Shown here in pieces: positions 14,846-24,563 of a DNA stretch of 38,109 bases (its first letter is position 1; each line of letters begins with the position of its first letter). The notes below the pieces were generated by a model. The model was not told the origin of the DNA, made no database searches, and saw only the letters and a program-made list of their open reading frames with translations. Source of the DNA: Rhodobacteraceae bacterium HLUCCA12. Its GTDB lineage: Bacteria; Pseudomonadota; Alphaproteobacteria; Rhodobacterales; Rhodobacteraceae. The stretch spans positions 1-38,109 of the forward strand of contig LJSV01000022.1 of NCBI GenBank assembly GCA_001314715.1. Reading direction: 5' to 3'. Both the position numbers and the translations under genes were made by a program.

Positions 14846-16408
14846 ATGACCAGCATGACCGAACAGAACCGCGTTCTGATTTTCGACACCACCCTGCGTG
14901 ACGGCGAACAATCGCCCGGCGCCACGATGAGCCACGAGGAAAAGCTCGAAATCGCGGCATTGCTTGACGAAATGGGCGTCGATGTCATCGAAGCCGGTTT
15001 CCCCATCGCCTCGGAAGGGGATTTCGCCGCCGTCAAGGCCATCGCCGAGAATGCCCGAAATTCGGTCATCTGCGGCCTGTCGCGCGCCAATCTGGCCGAT
15101 ATCGACCGCTGCTGGGAGGCCGTGAAACACGCCCGCCGCGGGCGCATCCATACCTTTATCGGCACATCGCCGCTGCACCGGGAAATCACCGTCCTGACCC
15201 AGGACGAAATGGTCGAGCGGATTCACGCGACCGTGTCGCATGCGCGCAACCTGTGCGACGATGTGCAATGGTCGCCGATGGATGCCACGCGCACCGAACA
15301 TGACTATCTGTGCCGCGTCGTCGAAACCGCGATCAAGGCAGGCGCAACGACGATCAACATCCCCGATACCGTGGGTTATACCGCGCCGCGCGAAAGCGCC
15401 GATCTGATCCGCATGTTGCTTGAGCGGGTTCCGGGCGCCGACGAGGTGGTCTTTTCGACCCATTGCCACAACGACCTGGGCATGGCGACCGCCAACAGCC
15501 TTGCCGCGGTCGAGGCCGGGGCACGCCAGATCGAATGCACGATCAACGGGCTGGGCGAACGCGCCGGCAACACCGCGCTGGAAGAGGTGGTGATGGCGAT
15601 GCGCGTGCGCAACGACATCATGCCCTTCTCGACCGGCATCGACACGACGAAGATCATGAACCTGAGCCGCCGGGTCAGCCAGGTCTCGGGCTTTCCGGTG
15701 CAGTTCAACAAGGCCGTGGTCGGCAAGAATGCGTTCCTGCACGAATCCGGGATTCATCAGGACGGGGTGCTGAAGAATGTCCAGACATTCGAGATCATGC
15801 GCCCCGAGGATATCGGCCTGACCGCCAAGAACATCGCGATGGGCAAGCATTCGGGCCGTGCCGCGCTGCGCGCCAAGCTGGCCGATCTGGGGTACGAACT
15901 GGGCGACAACCAACTCAAGGACGTGTTCGTGCGCTTCAAGGGCCTGGCCGATCGCAAGAAGGAAGTCTACGACGACGACCTGATCGCGCTGATGCAGGAT
16001 ACCGCCTCGACCGGCGAGGACGACCATCTGCAGATCCGGCGCCTGCGCGTGGTCTGCGGCACGGACGGGCCACAGGAGGCCGAACTGACCATGCAGGTGG
16101 GCGGAAGCGAACGCAGCATCGATGCAACCGGCGACGGCCCGGTGGATGCGACCTTCAACGCGGTCAAGATGCTGTATCCGCACGACGCGAATCTGGAACT
16201 TTATCAGGTGCATGCCGTGACCGAGGGAACCGATGCGCAGGCCACGGTTTCGGTGCGCCTGTCCAAGGATGGCCGGGTTTATACCGGCCAGTCGGCCGAT
16301 ACCGACACGGTCGTGGCCTCGGCGCGCGCCTATGTGAATGCGCTCAACAAGCTGCACACGCATCAAAACCGCGTCAACAACACGGCGCTGATGAACTCGG
16401 CGGGTTGA
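14846..16408 (+). CDS. leuA: 2-isopropylmalate synthase
   Basis: 520-residue enzyme condensing acetyl-CoA with 2-ketoisovalerate, the first committed step of leucine biosynthesis. Visible: catalytic N-terminus VLIFDTTLRDGEQSPGATM (metal/substrate Arg-Asp pair), STHCHNDLGMATANSLAA with metal-binding His pair, the INGLGERAGNTALEEVVMA segment, and HESGIHQDGVLKN. A C-terminal regulatory LeuA dimer domain (about 390-510) is responsible for feedback inhibition by leucine in this family. The ATG at 14846 matches the family N-terminus; AAGAGA lies 6-7 bp upstream. The longer frame from 14795 begins inside the attenuator and is rejected. Expression is probably leucine-attenuated by the leader upstream. 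Likely single-gene unit. Confidence 0.97.
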   Translation: MTSMTEQNRVLIFDTTLRDGEQSPGATMSHEEKLEIAALLDEMGVDVIEAGFPIASEGDFAAVKAIAENARNSVICGLSRANLADIDRCWEAVKHARRGRIHTFIGTSPLHREITVLTQDEMVERIHATVSHARNLCDDVQWSPMDATRTEHDYLCRVVETAIKAGATTINIPDTVGYTAPRESADLIRMLLERVPGADEVVFSTHCHNDLGMATANSLAAVEAGARQIECTINGLGERAGNTALEEVVMAMRVRNDIMPFSTGIDTTKIMNLSRRVSQVSGFPVQFNKAVVGKNAFLHESGIHQDGVLKNVQTFEIMRPEDIGLTAKNIAMGKHSGRAALRAKLADLGYELGDNQLKDVFVRFKGLADRKKEVYDDDLIALMQDTASTGEDDHLQIRRLRVVCGTDGPQEAELTMQVGGSERSIDATGDGPVDATFNAVKMLYPHDANLELYQVHAVTEGTDAQATVSVRLSKDGRVYTGQSADTDTVVASARAYVNALNKLHTHQNRVNNTALMNSAG

Positions 16409-16419
16409 GGGTCGCCACC

Positions 16420-16488
16420 GTTGCCCGGCGCAGGCGACAGCGGCGCTTTGAACGCATGAAGCGTCATGCGGCCACTGGGCCGGGCAAC
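16420..16488 (+). repeat. nested inverted repeats downstream of leuA
   Basis: GTTGCCCGGC (16420-16429) pairs perfectly with GCCGGGCAAC (16479-16488). Inside, CGCATGA (16453-16459) pairs with TCATGCG (16464-16470) over a 4-nt loop. The 69-bp element starts 11 bp after the leuA stop and has no T-run. It could be a 3'-end stability element, a Rho-dependent end, or a small structured RNA. Confidence 0.5.
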
Positions 16489-16562
16489 CGCGACGCCCGG
16501 TCCGTGGCCAAAACTCGCGCCGCCGGGCGGCGGATTGGTGCGCATGCCGCTGCCCTCGGCCC

Positions 16563-17689
<1,127 letters not shown>

Positions 17690-17716
17690 TCCGCGCGATT
17701 CATCGAGGCCCGCGAC

Positions 17717-18664
17717 GTGCCCAACGACCGACTGAACGAGGCCGATTATGTCCGCCCGGTGCGCCGGCTCGTTCTGGCCGTGCTGGTGATCGTTCTGGGC
17801 GCGCTCTTTCTGTTGTGGCGCATCGACAGCCCGCGCGTCGAACGGTTCCGGATGGCCTTTGTCGATACCGTGGTTCCCAGCATGGACTGGGCGATGGCCC
17901 CGATCACCCAGGCCACGCGCATGATCGACGATTTCCGCTCTTATGCCAGGATCTATGAACAGAACCAGGAACTGCGGCGCGAATTGCAGCAGATGCGCGC
18001 CTGGCGCGAGGCCGCGCTGCAACTGGAGCAGCGCAATGCCCAGTTGCTGGACCTGGCGCAGGTGCGGCTGGACCCCCGCCTGACGCATGTCACTGGCGTC
18101 GTCATGGCCGACGCCGGTTCGCCCTATCGCAAGTCGGTGCTGATCAATGTCGGCGAGCGCGACGGCATCGTCGATGGCTGGGCCGTGATGGACGGGTTGG
18201 GCCTGGCGGGACGCATCGCCGGGGTCGGGCAGCGTTCGTCGCGGGTGATCCTGCTGACCGACACCAACAGCCGTGTCCCGGTGATGCTGCAACCCTCGGG
18301 CCAGCGCGCGCTGATCAGCGGCGACAACAGCCCGCTGCCGTTGCTGGAATTCGTCGAAGAGGCCGAGGACGTGCGTCCGGGCGACAGGGTTGTCAGCGCC
18401 TCGGATGGCGGGGTGTTCCCGCCCGGCCTCCTGGTGGGCGAGGTGGTGCTTGGCACCGACCGCCGCCTGCGGGTGCAACCGGCCGCGGATTACGGGCGGC
18501 TTGATTTCCTGCGGGTGTTGCGCTCGCGCCCGGCCGAACGCATCGAGCATTCGGGCAGCCTGCTGCGGCCGCTATCGCTGGATGGCACGCCCGTGACGCC
18601 GACGCGAGACCCCGAGGGGGGCGACGACCCCGCCCCGGCCACCCCCGGTGCTGCCGATGAATGA
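17717..18664 (+). CDS. mreC: rod shape-determining protein MreC
   Basis: 315-residue bitopic inner-membrane protein: short cytosolic N-terminus, one membrane helix (about 17-36, LVLAVLVIVLGALFLLW), a periplasmic coiled coil (about 70-105, YEQNQELRRELQQMRAWREA), then the beta-rich MreC domain with DAGSPYRKSVLINVGERDGI, VGQRSSRVILLTD and PGDRVVSASDGGVFPPGLLVG. It links MreB to PBP2/RodA and activates PBP2. A proline/acidic tail ends the protein. Start GTG at 17717, 27 bp after mreB, with GAGG upstream. The stop overlaps mreD by 8 bp. Confidence 0.95.
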   Translation: MPNDRLNEADYVRPVRRLVLAVLVIVLGALFLLWRIDSPRVERFRMAFVDTVVPSMDWAMAPITQATRMIDDFRSYARIYEQNQELRRELQQMRAWREAALQLEQRNAQLLDLAQVRLDPRLTHVTGVVMADAGSPYRKSVLINVGERDGIVDGWAVMDGLGLAGRIAGVGQRSSRVILLTDTNSRVPVMLQPSGQRALISGDNSPLPLLEFVEEAEDVRPGDRVVSASDGGVFPPGLLVGEVVLGTDRRLRVQPAADYGRLDFLRVLRSRPAERIEHSGSLLRPLSLDGTPVTPTRDPEGGDDPAPATPGAADE

Positions 18665-19196
18665 GGCGCTGCGTCTGGATACGCTGGCGTTTCTGGCGCT
18701 CTATCTGTGCATCGCCGCAGCCATCGTGTTCCTGCGCCTTCTGCCGATCGACATGAGCGGCAATGGTCTGCCCTGGCCCGATATCCTGCTGTGCCTGACA
18801 ATGGCCTGGCTGCTGCGCCGCCCCGCGCATCTTCCGGCGCCGGTGATCGGGCTGGTCTTTCTGGTCGAGGATCTTGTGACCCTGCGCCCGCCCGGCCTTT
18901 GGGCCTTGCTGGTTCTGGCCGGGTCCGAATTCCTGCGCCGGCGTCAATCGGTCGTGCGCGAGATCAACCTGGCCCTGGAATGGGCGATGGTGGCCGGCGT
19001 CATGATCGCCATGACCTTGGCCAACCGCCTGGTTCTTGCGATTGTGATGGCACCACAGGCGCCCCTGGACTTGAGCCTGCTGAAACTTGCCTTCACAGTG
19101 GCGATCTATCCGGTCGTCGTTTTGGTACTGCATTTCGTACTCAGGGTGCGCAAGCCCGCGACCGGGGAAGTTGACGAACTGGGGCGCAAGCTATGA
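18657..19196 (+). CDS. mreD: rod shape-determining membrane protein MreD
   Basis: 179-residue integral membrane protein with about five helices, partner of MreC in the elongasome. It is identified mainly by position and hydrophobic profile; family-like segments are LPWPDILLCLTMAWLLRRP and FLVEDLVTLRPPGLWALL. The ATG at 18657 overlaps the mreC 3' end by 8 bp, and its own TGA overlaps the mrdA ATG by 4 bp (ATGA), indicating translational coupling on both sides. Confidence 0.92.
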   Translation: MNEALRLDTLAFLALYLCIAAAIVFLRLLPIDMSGNGLPWPDILLCLTMAWLLRRPAHLPAPVIGLVFLVEDLVTLRPPGLWALLVLAGSEFLRRRQSVVREINLALEWAMVAGVMIAMTLANRLVLAIVMAPQAPLDLSLLKLAFTVAIYPVVVLVLHFVLRVRKPATGEVDELGRKL

Positions 19197-21142
19197 AACG
19201 GTCGGCCAGGGACAATGCCGAGAGCGTGCGCACAATCACACGCCGGGCCGCGCTTCTGGGCGGGGCGCAACTGGTCTTTGCCGGCGCACTGGTTCTGCGC
19301 ATGCGCACGATGCAATTGGCCGAGGCCGACGAATACCGCCTTCTGGCCGAGGAGAACCGCATCAACATCAGGCTGTTGCCGCCCTCGCGCGGCCTGATTC
19401 AGGATCGGCATGGCGCCATTCTGGCCGACAATGTGCAAAACTATCGCGTGGTTCTGGTGCGCGAGGATGCGGGCGAGCCGCGCGCCGCGCTGGAGCGGCT
19501 GGCGCAGGTCATTCCGCTGTCCGACGCCCAGATCGAGCGGGCCGAACGCGACATCATGCGTCACCGCCCGTTCGTTCCGGTCACTATCGCCGACCGTCTG
19601 AACTGGGAAGAGGTGGCGCGCATCGCCGCCAACGCCCCGGCCATGCCCGGCATCACGCCCGAGGTGGGGCTGTCGCGCCACTATCCCTTCGGTCCGGAAT
19701 TCGCGCATGTCGTCGGCTATGTCGGCCCGGTGTCGGAAGCCGACCTGGCCGAGCGCGAGAACCCCGAGCCGCTGTTGATGATTCCGCGTTTCCAGATCGG
19801 CAAGATCGGGATTGAGCGCGAGATGGAAGAGATGTTGCGCGGATCCGCCGGGCATCGACGGGTCGAGGTCAACGCCGTGGGGCGCGAGATGCGCGAGCTT
19901 GACCGGCAGGAGGGTGATCCGGGGCACAATGTCCAGTTGACGCTGGATCGCGACTTGCAGGCCTTCACGATGGCACGGCTCAATGAAGAAAGCGCCTCGG
20001 CCGTGATCATGGAGGTCGCGACCGGGGACATCCTGGCAATCGCCTCGTCGCCGTCGTTCGACCCCAACCTCTTCGTGCGCGGGATCACGGTCGCCGACTT
20101 CGGCGGCCTGCGCGAGAATCCGTTTCGCCCGCTGTCGAACAAGTCGGTGCAGGGCGCCTATCCGCCCGGATCGACCTTCAAGATGGTCACCGCGCTGGCG
20201 GCCTTCGAGGCCGATCTCATCACCCCGGACGAACGCGTCCATTGCGGCGGGCATATCGAGGTCTCGGGGCGCCGGTTTCATTGCTGGCGCCGGGGCGGAC
20301 ATGGCCGGATGAACCTTGTCGCCGCCCTTTCGGAAAGCTGCGACGTCTATTTCTATGAGCTTGCCCAGCGCGTCGGAATCGAGCGCATCAACGCCATGGC
20401 AACCAAGCTGGGTCTTGGACAACGCTATCAACTGCCGCTTTCGGCCATGTCCGAGGGGTTGAACCCGTCGCGCCAGTGGAAACGCGACCGTCGGGGCGAG
20501 GAATGGCTGGTCGGCGATACGATCAACGCGGCCATCGGCCAGGGGTTCGTGCTGTCGACGCCCCTGCAACTGGCGGTGATGACCGCGCGGCTGGCCACCA
20601 ACCGCGAAGTGTTGCCGCGCCTTGTGCACGGGATCGACGGTGACGATACCGCACCACCGGAATACGCACCCCTCGGCCTGCCGCCGGATGTGCTGTCGCT
20701 GGTGCACCGGGGCATGTGGGAATGCGCCAATCACACGCGCGGAACCGCCTATTCCTCGCGCATCGTCGATGAAAGCATGCAGATGTGCGGCAAGACCGGC
20801 ACAAGTCAGGTGTTCTCGATCACCGCCGCCGAACGCGCCGAAGGCATTCGCAGCCAGGAACAGCTTCCATGGAACCGGCGCAACCATGCGCTGTTCGTGG
20901 CCTTCGCCCCTGAGACCGAACCGCGCTACGCGGTCTCGGTGGTCGTCGAACACGGCGGCGGCGGATCGACGTCCGCCGCCCCGATCGGGCGCGACCTGGC
21001 GCTGGCCGTGCAGGCTGGCGGTTTGCCCCCGATCGAGGCCTATCCCCAGCCCCAGCGCAACCGGATCGAGACGATGCTGCGCGAGATCAGCATCCGGATC
21101 GGCCCGCTGGGCGCCCCGGGTTCGGCGCGGAGCCGCGCATGA
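19193..21142 (+). CDS. mrdA: penicillin-binding protein 2 (peptidoglycan DD-transpeptidase)
   Basis: 649-residue class B PBP that cross-links lateral-wall peptidoglycan in the elongasome. One N-terminal membrane helix (about 22-38) precedes the dimerisation/pedestal domain with PSRGLIQDRHGAILADN and a RFQIGKIGIEREMEE segment. The transpeptidase domain shows all three motifs: SxxK as PPGSTFKM (Ser327, Lys330), SxD in SESCDVYFY, and KTGTSQV (Lys534). A Cys-rich segment (VHCGGHIEVSGRRFHCWRRGGHG) lies between the first two motifs, as in many proteobacterial PBP2 proteins. ATGA overlap with mreD before and with rodA after. Confidence 0.96.
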   Translation: MKRSARDNAESVRTITRRAALLGGAQLVFAGALVLRMRTMQLAEADEYRLLAEENRINIRLLPPSRGLIQDRHGAILADNVQNYRVVLVREDAGEPRAALERLAQVIPLSDAQIERAERDIMRHRPFVPVTIADRLNWEEVARIAANAPAMPGITPEVGLSRHYPFGPEFAHVVGYVGPVSEADLAERENPEPLLMIPRFQIGKIGIEREMEEMLRGSAGHRRVEVNAVGREMRELDRQEGDPGHNVQLTLDRDLQAFTMARLNEESASAVIMEVATGDILAIASSPSFDPNLFVRGITVADFGGLRENPFRPLSNKSVQGAYPPGSTFKMVTALAAFEADLITPDERVHCGGHIEVSGRRFHCWRRGGHGRMNLVAALSESCDVYFYELAQRVGIERINAMATKLGLGQRYQLPLSAMSEGLNPSRQWKRDRRGEEWLVGDTINAAIGQGFVLSTPLQLAVMTARLATNREVLPRLVHGIDGDDTAPPEYAPLGLPPDVLSLVHRGMWECANHTRGTAYSSRIVDESMQMCGKTGTSQVFSITAAERAEGIRSQEQLPWNRRNHALFVAFAPETEPRYAVSVVVEHGGGGSTSAAPIGRDLALAVQAGGLPPIEAYPQPQRNRIETMLREISIRIGPLGAPGSARSRA

Positions 21143-22287
21143 GTTATCTTGAATACAACGTCAAGCACACGCCTACAGGGCTGGCCAAGGTTCTGCATAT
21201 CAACTGGGCCCTGGTGGTGCTGCTGGTTGCGGTCGCTTCGGTCGGCTTTCTGATGCTCTATTCGGTGGCGGGCGGCAATCCGGCGCTCTGGGTCGAGCCG
21301 CAGATGAAACGCTTTGCGGTGGGCCTCGCGGTCATGCTGATCGTGGGGCTTGTGCCGCTGTGGTTCTGGCGATCCATGTCGGGCCTGGCCTATGCGGTCT
21401 CGGTGATCCTGCTGCTGGCCGTTGAATTCTTCGGCGCGATCGGGATGGGGGCGCAACGCTGGCTTGAGCTGGGTCCGATCCGGCTGCAACCCTCGGAACT
21501 GGCCAAGATCTCGGTCATCATGGCGATGGCCGCCTATTATGACTGGCTCGACGTGCGCAAGACCTCGCACCCGCTCTGGGTTCTGGTGGCCGTGGCGATC
21601 GTGGCGCTTCCGGCGTTTCTGACCTTGCGGCAACCGGATCTGGGCACGGCGCTGCTGATCCTTGGCGGCGGCGGTCTGATGATGTTCTTTGCCGGCGTTA
21701 GCCTGTGGTATTTCGGCGGCGTTCTGGCCGGCGGGGGCGGGCTGATCGCGCTGGTTTTCGCATCGCGCGGGACCGAGTGGCAGTTGCTGAAGGACTACCA
21801 GTTTCGCCGCATCGACAGCTTTCTTGACCCCGCGCTTGACCCGCTGGGGGCCGGATATCACATCAATCAGGCCATGATCGCGCTCGGATCGGGCGGCTGG
21901 TCGGGCCGCGGCTTCATGCAGGGCACGCAGTCGCGCCTGAACTTTCTGCCCGAAAAGCACACCGATTTCATCTTCACCACTTTGGCCGAGGAATTCGGCT
22001 TTGTCGGCGGCGCCTCGCTGCTGGTGCTGTATCTGGCGGTGATCGCCACCTGCGTGATCGCCGCGATCAAGGCGCGCAACCGCTTTGCCTCGCTCATCAT
22101 TCTGGGGGTGGCGGGCAACTTCTTCCTGTATTTCGCCGTCAACATGGCCATGGTGATGGGGCTGGCACCGGTGGTCGGCGTGCCGCTGCCCCTGGTCTCG
22201 TATGGCGGGTCGGCAATGATGGTGATCATGCTGGGCTTCGGCCTGGTGCAAAGCGCCTGCGTCCACAGACCGAGGGAGCGTCCATGA
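21139..22287 (+). CDS. rodA: rod shape-determining peptidoglycan glycosyltransferase RodA
   Basis: 382-residue SEDS-family polymerase with about ten membrane helices, partner of PBP2. Visible: LMLYSVAGG in helix 1, GAQRWLELGPIRLQPSELAK, LRQPDLGTALLIL (with the conserved Asp needed for SEDS activity), the long periplasmic loop with DPLGAGYHINQAMIALGSGG and FLPEKHTDFIFTTLAEEFG, and the closing GVPLPLVSYGGSAM. The 4-bp overlap with mrdA couples the polymerase to its transpeptidase. A further 4-bp overlap at 22284 couples it to a non-elongasome gene. Confidence 0.96.
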   Translation: MSYLEYNVKHTPTGLAKVLHINWALVVLLVAVASVGFLMLYSVAGGNPALWVEPQMKRFAVGLAVMLIVGLVPLWFWRSMSGLAYAVSVILLLAVEFFGAIGMGAQRWLELGPIRLQPSELAKISVIMAMAAYYDWLDVRKTSHPLWVLVAVAIVALPAFLTLRQPDLGTALLILGGGGLMMFFAGVSLWYFGGVLAGGGGLIALVFASRGTEWQLLKDYQFRRIDSFLDPALDPLGAGYHINQAMIALGSGGWSGRGFMQGTQSRLNFLPEKHTDFIFTTLAEEFGFVGGASLLVLYLAVIATCVIAAIKARNRFASLIILGVAGNFFLYFAVNMAMVMGLAPVVGVPLPLVSYGGSAMMVIMLGFGLVQSACVHRPRERP

Positions 22288-23219
22288 AACCCGTGATCCT
22301 GTTTGCCGCCGGCGCCACGCGCTGGCGCCACTGGGAAGCGCCGCTGCGTGCGGCGCTCGACGAGGCCGGCATCGACGCCGAACTGGTGACCGAGGCCGAA
22401 CCGGAAACGGTCGATTTCATCCTCTTCGCACCCGGCGGCGACATTCCGCCCGATTTCACAGCCTTTACCCGCTGCAAGGCTGTTCTCAGCCTGTGGGCCG
22501 GGGTCGAACGGATCGTGGGCAACCCCACGCTGACGCAGCCCTTATGCCGCATGGTCGATCCGGGCCTGACGCAGGGCATGGTGGAATATGTCGTCGGTCA
22601 CACGCTTCGGCTGCATCTGGGTATCGATGCGGTGCTGGCCAGCCAGAACGGGCGCTGGAACCCCGCGGTGCCGCCCCTGGCCGGCGAACGGCAGGTCGCG
22701 GTTCTGGGGCTGGGCGCACTGGGGTCGGCCTGCGCGCAGGCGCTGGCAGGTCTTGGATTTCCCGTTCTGGGCTGGAGCCGGCGCGCACGTGACATGGACG
22801 GCATCACCTGCCTGCACGGCGACACCGGACTGCGCACTGCGCTGTCACAGGCGCAGATCGTGGTCACGCTGCTGCCCGCCACGCCTGAGACCGAGAACCT
22901 CCTCAACGCCGAGACCCTCGCCCTTTTGCCGCGCGGCGCGGCGCTGATCAATCCGGGGCGCGGTACGCTGATCGACGACGCGGCCCTTCTGCAGGCGCTG
23001 GACAGCGGCCAGGTTCGCCAGGCCACGCTCGATGTGTTCCGCACCGAACCCCTGCCTCCCGACCATCCGTTCTGGACCCATCCCCGCGTCACCGTCACCC
23101 CGCATATCGCCGCCGAGACCCGCCCCCCAAGCGCATCGCGCGTTCTGGTCGAGAATATTCGCCGCGGGCTGGCGGGCGAGCCCTTCCTGCACTTGGTCGA
23201 TCGCTCCGCGGGATACTAG
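22284..23219 (+). CDS. ghrA: glyoxylate/hydroxypyruvate reductase A-type 2-hydroxyacid dehydrogenase
   Basis: 311-residue NAD(P)H-dependent D-2-hydroxyacid dehydrogenase. It shows the Rossmann motif VLGLGALGSACAQALAGLG (about 139-157), the INPGRGTLID segment with catalytic Arg, DVFRTEPLPPDHPFW (Glu) and VTPHIAAE (His). The N-terminal substrate domain carries LSLWAGVERI, as in the GhrA subgroup, which reduces glyoxylate and hydroxypyruvate. Cytoplasmic. Its ATG lies inside the rodA stop (ATGA), so it is translated from the mre/mrd mRNA. Whether the coupling is functional or historical is open. The next gene starts 3 bp after its stop. Confidence 0.9.
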   Translation: MKPVILFAAGATRWRHWEAPLRAALDEAGIDAELVTEAEPETVDFILFAPGGDIPPDFTAFTRCKAVLSLWAGVERIVGNPTLTQPLCRMVDPGLTQGMVEYVVGHTLRLHLGIDAVLASQNGRWNPAVPPLAGERQVAVLGLGALGSACAQALAGLGFPVLGWSRRARDMDGITCLHGDTGLRTALSQAQIVVTLLPATPETENLLNAETLALLPRGAALINPGRGTLIDDAALLQALDSGQVRQATLDVFRTEPLPPDHPFWTHPRVTVTPHIAAETRPPSASRVLVENIRRGLAGEPFLHLVDRSAGY

Positions 23220-23222
23220 GCC

Positions 23223-24485
23223 ATGGGCGCGATTGCCGTCATCGGCGCGGGCGTGATCGGGCGCACTTTGGCGCTTGAGCTGGCAAGCGACGGGCACGAG
23301 GTCCTCCTCGTTGCCCCCGAGGCCGAGCCGCACATGGCCTCGACCGGCAATGCCGCGATCATAGCCGATTACGCGATCGACCCGGTCGCCACGCCCCAGG
23401 TGCTGCGCAGCCTTCCTTCCATGCTGGTCGACCCTCTGGGTCCGCTGGCGATTCACCGGCCATCGGCGCCGCGCCTGACGCCGTGGCTTGCCCGCTTCGC
23501 CTGGCAATGCCTGCCCGCGAACGCGCGCCGCAATCGGCAGGCGCTGCTGCCGCTTCTGGCCGGGACCGGGGCCGATTGGGTGGCGCTGGCCGGACGCATC
23601 GGTGCCGGTGATCTGTTCCGCAGGCGCGGCGCACTCTATGCGTTCGAGACGGCCCAGGCTTGCGATGCCGCCCGGCCGGGTCTCGCGCGCAGCCGATTGC
23701 ACGGGATCGACGCCGCCATGATCGACGCGGCCACCCTTGAAATGCTCGAACCCGGCCTGCCCCGCGGGCGGTTCGGGGGGGCCGTGCATTACCCAAGCAC
23801 CCTGTCGCTGGACGATCCTGCGCAGATGCTGGACCGGATCGGCGCGGCCGGTACGGCACGGGGCGTCCTGCGGATCGACGCGCGCGTGTCGGGCCTGAGG
23901 CGCACACGCCACGGCTGGCATCTGACGCTGAGCGGCGAACCGCCGGTCGAGGTGGCGCAGATCGTGATCACCGCCGGCGCCTGGTCAGGCCAGCTTGCGC
24001 GGCTGATCGGCTGCAAGATCCCGCTCGATACCGAACGCGGCTATCATCTGGAATTCGATCTTGCGGATCGGGCGATACCGCTCACCCGGCCAATCTGCCC
24101 CGAACGATTCGGCTTCTACCTGACGCCGCTTTCCGGCCGCTTGCGCGCCGCGGGCACGGTCGAACTGGGCGGGCGCGACTCTGCACCCTCGCCCGCGCGC
24201 TGGGGCCGGATCGAACAGGGCGCGCGCAGCATCCTGCCCGACCTGCCGCCGGTCTCGCGCCGCTGGATGGGGCTGCGCCCTTCGCTGCCCGACAGCCTGC
24301 CGGTGATCGGCGCTGCCGGGCCGGGCGCGCCGGGGGCCTGGCTGGCGTTCGGCCATGGCCACCTGGGCCTCACGCTCGCGCCCCGCACCGCCAGCCTGTT
24401 GTCCGCGCTGATCGCCGGGCGTGCCCCGCCGCTGGATCCCGCGCCCTATGGCCCCGCGCGCTTTCGGGCGGGGCTGGCATGGTGA
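23223..24485 (+). CDS. DadA-like FAD-dependent D-amino acid oxidoreductase
   Basis: 420-residue flavoprotein of the DAO superfamily (D-amino acid dehydrogenase-like). N-terminal dinucleotide fold AVIGAGVIGRTLALELASDG with the DadA-type STGNAA that follows; middle substrate domain with GGAVHYPSTLSLDDP; C-terminal FAD closing segments GAWSGQLARLIG, RPSLPDSLPVIG and FGHGHLGLTLAP. It would oxidise a D- or achiral amino acid to a 2-oxo acid, which the upstream GhrA-type enzyme could reduce. Cytoplasmic or membrane-associated, no signal peptide. Last gene of the mre-mrd-rodA run, followed by a GC hairpin at 24547. Confidence 0.88.
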   Translation: MGAIAVIGAGVIGRTLALELASDGHEVLLVAPEAEPHMASTGNAAIIADYAIDPVATPQVLRSLPSMLVDPLGPLAIHRPSAPRLTPWLARFAWQCLPANARRNRQALLPLLAGTGADWVALAGRIGAGDLFRRRGALYAFETAQACDAARPGLARSRLHGIDAAMIDAATLEMLEPGLPRGRFGGAVHYPSTLSLDDPAQMLDRIGAAGTARGVLRIDARVSGLRRTRHGWHLTLSGEPPVEVAQIVITAGAWSGQLARLIGCKIPLDTERGYHLEFDLADRAIPLTRPICPERFGFYLTPLSGRLRAAGTVELGGRDSAPSPARWGRIEQGARSILPDLPPVSRRWMGLRPSLPDSLPVIGAAGPGAPGAWLAFGHGHLGLTLAPRTASLLSALIAGRAPPLDPAPYGPARFRAGLAW

Positions 24486-24546
24486 TCCGCGGCCTGACTT
24501 CATCTTGCCGGTCAATACGCCGGGGGTGAATGGGGCGCAGGCCCAG

Positions 24547-24563
24547 AGGGGGCAGCGCCCCCT
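24547..24563. terminator. bidirectional GC hairpin between the DadA-like gene and znuB
   Basis: AGGGGGC-AGC-GCCCCCT is a perfect 7-bp stem with a 3-nt loop between two convergent genes; it touches the znuB stop codon. No T tract on either side, so terminator activity is only probable. The rest of the 76-bp gap is featureless. Confidence 0.5.
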
